From positions 19,468,782 through 19,532,781 of the forward strand of contig NC_053139.1 of NCBI RefSeq assembly GCF_016808335.1: a stretch of DNA of 64,000 nt, read 5' to 3'. The notes under the pieces were generated by a model. The model was not told where the DNA came from and searched no databases. It worked only from the letters and a program-made list of their open reading frames with translations. A program made the translations under genes and the position numbers. Shown here piece by piece: positions 56,178 through 64,000 of the stretch; position 1 is the first letter of the stretch; the number at the start of each line of letters is the position of its first letter. Source of the DNA: Panicum virgatum. Lineage: Eukaryota > Streptophyta > Magnoliopsida > Poales > Poaceae.

Positions 56178-56188
56178 AAGGGGGAGAT
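56178..56188 (+). promoter_or_regulatory. Polypurine tract of the copia element
   Basis: AAGGGGGAGAT abuts the 3' LTR start TGAGAGG. Confidence 0.85.
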
Positions 56189-58370
56189 TGAGAGGCAGTG
56201 GAGGCCTGCTCCTTGGTGTGATGAGTGATTGCCAACACGTGGAGTGGACTAACTGTGTGTAGTCGCAACTCTATGGAGATTGCGCCAGTTCTTGGTCTGT
56301 GGTGTGCAGGAACACGGATGGCGCGATGGCAGCGAGATGGCTTGGACAAGAGCGAGGCGCGAGCCGATGGACCATGCGGCGGCGTTCCGGCGGCTGGGAG
56401 CTCGACGACCATACGGAGGCGGGACACCTTGCGGTGGCGTGGGAGGCCCAACCGGACGACTGTGCGGTGGAGAAGGGCGGCCCAGATGCTTGGGCCACTG
56501 CTGGGCCGCGTGGCGATCCACTCCAGGCGCCAAGGCGGGACGGCGTGGAGTTTGTTGGTAGCTCAGGTAAAACCAACGGCTGGGATGCGTCGACGTCGGC
56601 CGAGTCGGAGAGAGATGGCGATGGCATCAGGGATGACGAAGGCGCTAGGGTTCCGGCGGGAGGTCGGATACGTGGCGACATCGGGCTTGGCGGGTGTGCC
56701 CGGAAACATCACGCAGAAAGGTTTTGCGGTTCCTACAAAACCGCACCCGAACTCGGTTTTGGCAGTTTTCCCAAAACTGCCCCCGTGAAGATTCCAGAAG
56801 GACGTGTGGCGACATCGGGAAGATTGCATCGGGTCGAAGCAAATATCTCCAAGTCATCGCAGCCGTCGGATGGTCTTCGATGTATCTTTTCCGGTTTTGC
56901 CCCTAAGGGCCTTCTAGTTTATTTCTAGTACTTAGGGGTAGTTTAGTCTTCAGTGGGAGACTTGGAGGCAAAGGAAAGGGGAGCAGTTGGGAGTGGGTGG
57001 CGTGGTCTCCAGGCAACAAAAGGGCTGGCACCTCCCCCTCCCTCGGTGGTGATCTGGTGAGCGCTCAGAAGAACAAAACAGAGGAGCCAGGCGCCCCCTT
57101 CTCCAGTTCTCCCCTCCATGTTCTTCCTCCCTTCTCTTCCTTAGGGGTAGGATTTAGCCATGGATTCTTGAGACTTTGTATGTGAATTGATCGGGAAAGG
57201 AGGCCCTTCCCTCCTTGTGCCCTCGGGGCTTTTAAATCGAGGTCAGTTCATGTCTTGAAGAGCTTTTGGTGCTTGAATCGTTCGATTTCATGAGTTCTTC
57301 GTTTTGGGGATTCATCCACTTGTTGCTGTGATCCATGAGGATCTTCTTTGTGACTTGAATCATTATAGCCTTGTGCTAAAACCCATATAGGTCGCGATCC
57401 CTCAAGAACACAGTTTTTGTAAAATCCTGAAAACCCCGTTCTTCCTTAGTTTTTCGTCGATTCCTCTCAAACCATGGAGTGAATCGTCGATTCCTTTGGT
57501 GGGTAGGTTCACAAGGTCCTAGTGAGCATGCCTGCAAATTTTGGTGAGGTTTCGACTTGATTTGGGCCTTCAAACATCGAGATTTCTTAAGAACGCGGGC
57601 TAGAAAAACTCTGCTCTGCTCGGGCAGGATTTTTCATTATCGCCGGTTGAACCGATGCTTGCTCCCTGTGTGTCAGATCAACCGGTGAGTGGTTTTGTCA
57701 CCTGTTAGGGTTTTTGGGGTTTTCTGTGGTTGCACCGGTGCATCAGTATTTACATGCATCGGATCAACCGGTGTTACCGTGGTGCTTGCAGCTTTTCATC
57801 GTTTGACCGGCGTATACAGTTTTGCTAGCGTCGGTTGAACCGGTGCTCTACACTTGATGTTTTGCTACTTCTCTGGACAACTGCACCGGTGCATTGAAGT
57901 TCCCAACGTCGGTTTAACCGGTGCTCGTTGTGTGCATTTTGTTGCCCCTCTGTACAACTGCACCGACGTCAGAGGCTGATTTTGTCGGTTTAACCGATGA
58001 AGCATCGTCGGTTGAACCGATGCTGTTCAAACCTCAGCGTCGGATCAACCGGTGATTGTTGGTTCCTGCTGCAGGCCCTGTATCATCGGTTTAACCGACG
58101 CACTCAAATCTGTGAGCGTTGGTTCAAATGGTGATATATACCTTGCTGGTTTCTTGCGCTGTTTTTGTGTGTTTGCTTCCGCACTTGAGCACACTTGTTC
58201 TTGAGGCTGTTTAGTGTTAGTGTAGCTCATATATAGCTACTCTGCACTACTCTTAGGACTCTAGGGTTGGGGTGCGTACCTGGATCTCGAGCCAAAGTTT
58301 TTGATCGTGAAAATTTTTATTGGCTCCCATTCACCCCCCCCCCCCTCTGGTCGCATTTCTCGGTCCTACA
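56189..58370 (+). repeat. 3' LTR of the copia element (2182 bp)
   Basis: Matches 46684-48836 with few substitutions, an extra block of about 26 bp near 56463-56490 and a longer C run near its end (58333-58345). Followed by TSD ACCTC. Confidence 0.93.
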
Positions 58371-59456
58371 ACCTCAGGCCTGATGGTGAGCCCCGCCGCC
58401 ACACCCTTCCCTCTGCCTTCGCTCTGCTTCGGTGAGCCATTGCCGCCAAGGCCAGACCCTAGATGGCCCTAGGACCTACTTGCCTCTTTGTGTGTTGCCC
58501 GCAGGGACCCCACACCACTCCACCACCCGAAACCCGCCGGCACCGCCCGTGGCCTTGCCACGCCGGTGACCGAGCATCACCGCCATCGCCGCATGCCACG
58601 CGTTGCGTGTGTCACACGCGGACGCACGCAAAGGCACCCAAGGCTGGCCCTTGGCTGCCTTGGCACCCTTGACCGCACACACCACACCGCCCCATCCCTA
58701 ATCCGTGCATGACCGAGCCGCCGGTAGGCCATCGACCGCCCTCAAGCCTCCTTCGCCCTTGCTGCTGGTGTGTCTCGCCACCATCCTTGGCGTCGTGCTC
58801 GTGGCCTCATCGCCCCTATTTTGCCTCGCCTTGGTTGAGCCAAGCCACACCACCCGACCTAGCTGCCGTCGCCGTTCTGCCGTGCCACGGTCTCGCCATG
58901 GCCGTGTTGGGAACGCGCACGAAGCCCTGCCGTCAATCAGCTCCGCCCTTGCCTTGCATCCGCCGGCCATCGCAGCTCTGGAGCACCGGACCCCTGCATG
59001 TGCCGCGCAGCCACGCCGTGGCCTTGGGCAGCCGAGTGCCCACGCGCATGTGACCCTGTCCACCTTGGCCTTGCCTTCGCCTGTTTCACCCTCGCCTCTG
59101 CCTCGTCATAGCTGCCATGGGCCCAAACGTCAGACCCCATGCACGCATCTGACCTCGCCGTCCTAAGCCGCCAAGCCCTCACGTCGCTGTCCGCTGGGCC
59201 GCCATCGCGCATGCCGGCTGCGCCTCGCCTTGCCTTGACCCGCTGAGCCGCAGCCCTGCCCTAGCGATGCACCACTGCCTCACCGCCGTCCTTGCCGTCG
59301 TGCTCGTGGACCCGTCGCACCTATCCACGACCAGCTAGGCCTCATGCGCGCAAGCCTTGCCGCAATGCCGTTCCGCTGCTGTCACGTTACCACGGACACG
59401 CCGCGTCCACGGACAGCCGAGTGGCTGCGCGCGTGCGTCCCTGCTCCCTCACCTGG

Positions 59457-61995
59457 TGAAAGGTCCTTGTTTGGTTTTGGTAATTGAGTGACAACATTAG
59501 GTGGACTAATAATGTGGCATATGGAGATACACAGGTGATTAGTCCACAGGTGATGATGAGAAAAAGCTCATTGCATATGAGACATGACATAGAGTCATGT
59601 GACCAAGGTGGAGAAGATCAAGACAAGGCTTGGCTTGATGGACCGGTTGCAATGGTGAAGGGCAAGTCAAGGCTTTGAAGTGATGGACTGTGAGGCAGTG
59701 AAGCTTGGGCATGACTGGGCACTGATGGACAGAGACGATGGTGAAGAGCGAGCAAGGTCAAGATCGATGGACCAAAGAGGTCATGTGATGATATGGAGTG
59801 GATCATATCATTCATGATTGTGTTGATGCATCGGTTGCATCAAAAATTGGAAGATGGAGATAAAAATGAAGATGAAATGGAAATGTGCAAGGCAAAGGTA
59901 TAATCTAGGGCATTTCATTTCACCGGTCTAAGGTTGAGTAGAGAAGTGCTTGACCGGATTTAGGATAGATGGTCATACTATCAAGAGGGGCAAACTTATT
60001 TGCATACCGGTCATCTAGTGTTATTTGAGCGATCTAACTTTGCGATGTGTTAGGATTGAGTGGCGCGGTGAGAGCAAGTGAAAATCCTTTGAAAAATGTT
60101 TGTGAAAATGCTAACAGACATGCACATGGTGGTGTACACTTGGTGGTGTTAACACATTTGCAAAGGAAAAGGTGTTGGAGTTGATGTTGATCAACTTGAG
60201 GAAGAAAGGAAGGCATTTCGGTGTTCTCCGGACACTAGGATGGCTCTTGGAGTGGAATACTACTTCGATCCATTGTGCTTTGAATCAAGTATTCATGTGG
60301 GTTATGTAGCCCTCTGAGTAATCTTTCCAAAATGTCCCAGATCATCAAAATTAGAGTTCGGAGATAAGAGTTATGGCCGTTTTACCGAGGTTTATTTCTA
60401 CTGGAAATGGACCTGCGGACAGTCCGCTTCAGGATGGCGGACAGTCCGCCGTTGTCTCGTTTAAGCTCGAACAGAATCGTTCTTGGATCTGGGTGGTGTC
60501 CCAAATTGTACTGCGGATGGTCCGGCCCTTGGGGGCGGACGGTCCGCCTCCTACCAAAAATTCTAGGACAGAAACTCTGCGGTTTTTGTGTGTGCTCACA
60601 GGTTGAATTGCGGAAGGTCCGCCCAAGGGGTGTGGACAGTCCGCCGGTCACTTCCAGATTTAGTCAAAGATGTATTCAAATCGGTGGGTTCGAAGTTTTG
60701 AACCGTGGGGGCAGACAGTCCACCCGGGGCTCTAACGGTCGACTCTGACACGCAATCATTGTAGTTCTAGCCATTGGGTTTGAATGGCAGACCGTCCAGT
60801 TTTTGTGAGACAGACAGTCCGCGAAAACTCTGTTTTGATGGTTTTTTGAGGTAACGGCTAGTTTGGAACTTCCCACTATAAATAGAGGTAGTGGGCGGCC
60901 ATTTTGGGGTGCTGAGCACCTAGGGGACTTGGAGTCCTTATGTGAGAGTGCTTTGGAGCCCTCCAACTCACTTGTGGCTAGTGCTAATCATATTCATTAA
61001 GTGAGAGAGCGATTCTAGTGCGTTGCGTTGAGAGATTGCAAGAGTTTGACACTAGGTGATCAAGTTGCAAACCAGTGGTGCTTTTTACTCTTGGAGGTTG
61101 CCACCTCCTAGCCGGCTTGGTGGCGTGTCTCCATCATGAAGTCCGCAAGAAGATTGTGCAGTGCTACGGAGAAGTGATTGTGAGGGGTATTGTGCTCACC
61201 CCGCGGGAGCCGTGAAGAGCAACTCTAGTTGAGCGAGACATGAAGAGCAACAAGTGGTCCGGCCGGATCATGTGCTAGAGCTCGGTGTGAGCACTCCACG
61301 TGGGAGAGTGTGACTTGAGAGTCACCACTCGCAAGAGGATCGGTAGCAACCTTGGAGCTTGTCTCAATGAGGACTAGCTTGGTGGCAACCAAGTGAACCT
61401 CGGCATAAAATTCACCATGTCAACTTTGTCTACTCTTTTCGGTGGTTTGCATTCTCCAAATCACAAGCCTTGTATTTACATTCATATATATCTTGTGCTT
61501 GTGTAGTCGCTCTAGTGATTAATTAGCTTGTGTAGCTTCTTAATCATCTTCTTGCTTGTGTAGCATAGAAGTAAAGATCTAGTGTAACTATTTATCTTGT
61601 GTAGCTTAATTAGTTGCCTTGCTTAGTTTGTGTAGCTAAGTAAGTTTGAGCCTTTGGATTTGGCTTGTGTAGCCTTGTCCATTGTGCATCTAGTGAGCTT
61701 AGGTTGGCCTTTTTCTTTTGCTCATTAGAATTGTGTAGGACCTCCCCCAATGTGTGAAGTACTATTGTTTATGTTTGAGTGTCTTTGCATTAGAATTGGT
61801 TAGGTGAGCTCTAGCTAGCCCGGCACTCCTTTTGCTTTGTGTAGGATCTTTTGGAGGTGCCTTAGAGTTATAGTTACAGGGGTGAAGTCTTTGCTAAGCG
61901 AATAGTTTCTATTCCGCATAAGTTTCGGTTAGCCGGTGCGATTAGTTTTAGAAAGGACTATTCACCCCCCTCTAGTCCGTCATCTCGACCCTACA
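59457..61995 (+). repeat. Solo SIRE/Maximus-type LTR (2539 bp), TSD CCTGG
   Basis: TGAAAGGTCCTTGTTTGG...CTCGACCCTACA, with CCTGG at 59452-59456 and 61996-62000. No internal sequence adjoins it. TATAAATA at 60877-60884. It has an array of GCGGACAGTCCGC-type palindromes upstream of the TATA box (60415-60825) and eight TTGTGTAG motifs downstream (about 61500-61850). ORFs inside are short and not recognised. Confidence 0.93.
60877..60884 (+). promoter_or_regulatory. TATA box of the SIRE-type solo LTR
   Basis: CACTATAAATAGAGG lies just downstream of the palindrome array. The plus orientation agrees with TG...CA ends and the position of the downstream R-U5-like region. Confidence 0.7.
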
Positions 61996-63327
61996 CCTGG
62001 CCTGCACACACGCACGCCTCACACACACACGGCCACAAAGCCACGAGTCGCAGCAGATCGGCCCTGGCCACACCGGATCCAGCGAGCCGCTGACACGCGG
62101 GACCCAGATGTAAGTGAAGAGGATTAGTGAGAGAAGGGAGAAGAGAAAGAAAATGAAACGGAGGAGAAGAGGAGATGGGCCGTCAATGCCCCGTCGGCGC
62201 AAACCGCCGAGCCGAGCCGCCTGTGAGCCGGCATGCTAACTTCGAGCCAAGCCCAAAGCCAACCCACGAAGCCAAGCCGGCCTGCTCCATCACAGACCAA
62301 GCCGACAGCCCAGGAAGCCAAGCCCCGGGCCGACCTAGATGGGCTTCCGAGCTGGCCCGAAATCTCTTTGAGCCCGTTCACCGTTTGACCTTTTTCTTTT
62401 AAACCAAGCTTACACGTGGGACCCACCTGGCACCCACACCGTGTGACTGACCAGCGGGACCGACCAACCGCAGACCCTACCGACGACCCGTTGACCAGTC
62501 AATGGTCAATGTTGACTTGGTCAACGCTGACGTAAGCAGGGCCCACTGCTGACGTAAGCAGGGCTGACCCCTTTGGATGAAGTCATGCTGACGTCGTGCT
62601 GATGTCATCATGCCATGTGGCAAGCCCAGAGGCTGCCACGTGTCACTGGCTGTGTGTTTTTCTTTTTTGATAATCATTTATTAATTCTAAAAAATGGTTT
62701 AAGCTTCAAAAATTCATAAGTAATTAACCGGAGCTCCGAAAATTATGAAGCTAGTTTCATAATTCTTCTAAAATTATGCTCTACATGTCAAAGTAGGGTT
62801 TTTGTGTGGTTGGATCTTATTTGAGTAGTTTTAGTGCATTTATGCACTTTAGTCCTTATAGTTATATGTAATTATGATTAGGTCCCTGCGAGAATGAGCT
62901 GATCGACGCCCCGGATGCCTGAAGACCCAGGAGGTCGTCCCGGACTATGAAAAGCCCCCGAGACCCCAGAGGACTATGAAGAGTTACCAGGTTCATGCCC
63001 ATATATGACTTGAATTCCTATTAGGCATTGCTTGCTAGAATTGCTATTGCTTACTTGTGTGTGTGAGATAAGCCTGCATGGCCTACTTATATACTATATT
63101 CCTTGCATCCCTAATATACCTTGATAGATTATTGGATGCTTTGGCTACTATGAGAGAGATTGGGTATGGAAAATTCCATGATATGATAGTCTTGGCATGC
63201 ATGAGACCCACTTTGTGAGGAGCCAGAGATAGGGCATTTAGTGGGGGCAAGCTACTGGCCGGAAATGTGTATTGGGCACATTCTGGGAAGCACCTGTGAT
63301 GGGTGCAGAAAGAGAAGAGAAGGAGGG

Positions 63328-63557
63328 TGTTGACGCTCACTAACGATCATTTCCAAGCGTCAACTTGATCAGAAAATCATGAGAGTTTGTATTTCTTACA
63401 CGCATCCATATCCAATAAAGTCCCTAAATCACACTTTACCTTTTAGAATATGCAAGTTGTGTTTTCAAGCTAATATGTAGGTTACAAGAACACTTTGGCC
63501 CGACATAAAATCAGAGAAATTATCATAGCACCGATTTAGGCTCAGATGGACCAAAAG
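63328..63557 (+). repeat. Family A LTR, 5' fragment (230 bp)
   Basis: TGTTGACGCTCACTAACGA start identical to the full copies, but a chromovirus LTR begins at 63558. The rest is presumably beyond the window. Confidence 0.88.
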
Positions 63558-64000
63558 TGTAACACCCGGTTTATAAAAGGACATAAACCGAGCAATCATA
63601 TACGTGCCAGGATCAAGTCACACGTATATACAACAGAATGAATAGTATATCATAGCACATATCACGTAAAAAGATATAATAAAGCGAATATGAATGTTAT
63701 TTATTATATTAATGACAAAATGTCTGATACAGCGGAAGCGAAGTACAAAAATACGATAAAAACTCTCCGAAGCTGAGCAGGGCGCCACAGGGACGTCGAC
63801 TGGGAGATGAAATGCCTAGAAGTCCTCATAGTCCTGGTAGCGCTGAGCGAACTCCCTCGTGTCGGCAGGAATTGAGCAGCAGTAGAGTATCCAAGAGGAA
63901 AAAGAGTAGAGTAGGCAAGAGTGAGTACACAACTTGTACTCAACAAGTATAACACAAACTATGAGGCTCTAGGTTAGCTGACTGACTGCATTAGCTTTTA
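63558..64000 (-). repeat. Chromovirus LTR, cut by window edge
   Basis: TGTAACACCCGGTTTATAAAAGG, the same family and orientation as 3505-7070. Only the 3' end of the LTR (in its own orientation) is visible, and no primer site precedes it. It is therefore either a 3'-truncated or solo LTR, or the 3' LTR of a minus-strand element to the right. The candidate TSD would be AAAAG at 63553-63557. Confidence 0.88.

Larger units (their letters stand above)
46684..58370 (+). mobile_element. Complete Ty1/copia element, SIRE/Maximus-type, 11.7 kb, TSD ACCTC
   Basis: LTRs at 46684-48836 and 56189-58370, ACCTC at 46679-46683 and 58371-58375, an iMet-type primer site, gag, an extended Gag region, protease, integrase, RT and RNase H in copia order, then about 1.4 kb of noncoding sequence with repeated polypurine tracts. 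Structurally complete, but the coding frames carry 12 stops and at least three frameshifts, so it is not autonomous. There is no env-like ORF after RNase H, though some SIRE members have one. Confidence 0.95.
45671..63327 (+). repeat. Long chromovirus-like LTR, interrupted (45671-46683, 58371-59456, 61996-63327)
   Basis: Starts TATAACATCCAAAAATG (probably TG mutated to TA) and then follows the layout of the chromovirus LTRs: an AT-rich start, a GC-rich block with CCCAGCCCAACC runs, then an AT-rich part with ATTAGGTCCCTGCGAG and GAGTTACCAGG near 62880-62990. The copia element and the SIRE solo LTR split it, and both sets of TSDs rejoin its sequence. Its 3' end is lost where a family A LTR begins at 63328. 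GC-rich ORFs in 46000-46680 and 58380-59210 are not annotated. Confidence 0.6.

Noticed and set aside
58463..59212. GC-rich ORFs of up to 153 codons on both strands
   Set aside because: Part of the interrupted chromovirus-like LTR; overlapping in several frames with no motif.

Overview
This window is plant nuclear DNA, almost certainly from a grass. The evidence is the set of element types: a chromovirus with LTRs of about 3.5 kb, a Tat-lineage Ty3 element with an antisense gene, Athila-type elements primed by tRNA-Asp, a SIRE/Maximus-type Ty1/copia element, a Dart-like hAT transposon and a CACTA end. I found no single-copy host gene. Nearly every base belongs to nested transposable elements, and most boundaries are fixed by terminal dinucleotides, primer binding sites and target-site duplications (TSDs).

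Left part (1-17300). A minus-strand chromovirus (1-7070, continuing left of the window) has an open gag-pol frame with a 111-nt intron in gag. It sits inside the integrase region of a plus-strand Tat element whose remainder is 7071-17300. That element carries a five-exon antisense gene (14977 to 8579) encoding a plant mobile domain, plus a second antisense ORF for an acidic Ser-rich protein. A solo chromovirus LTR (9846-13279, TSD TAGGT) lies in an exon of the antisense gene.

Middle (17301-42556). The Tat element is itself in the 5' part of a hAT transposon, whose decayed transposase is 17880-20077 and whose 3' terminus is at 42556. Inside the hAT is element A (20233-37185, TSD ATGAG), a plus-strand LTR element with gag and protease only. 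Element B (21789-30015), a minus-strand Athila-like element with decayed pol, inserted into the primer binding site of A. A solo LTR (30202-32081, TSD AGGAC) lies in the leader of A. A 2120-bp segment holding the 3' LTR of A and part of the hAT tail is tandemly duplicated. A plus-strand solo chromovirus LTR (39627-42526, TSD CGTGC) then entered the second copy.

Right part (42557-64000). This holds an unassigned spacer, a CACTA end (43292), a minus-strand solo LTR of family A (43686-45211), a SIRE-type LTR fragment, and a long chromovirus-like LTR starting near 45671. That LTR is interrupted by a complete copia element (46684-58370, TSD ACCTC), a solo SIRE-type LTR (59457-61995, TSD CCTGG), a family A LTR fragment and another chromovirus LTR that runs off the window.

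Premature stops in the older elements are mostly TAG, often where glutamine (CAG) is expected. This fits deamination of methylated cytosine at CHG sites. The chromovirus at the left edge has none and looks like the youngest coding element.
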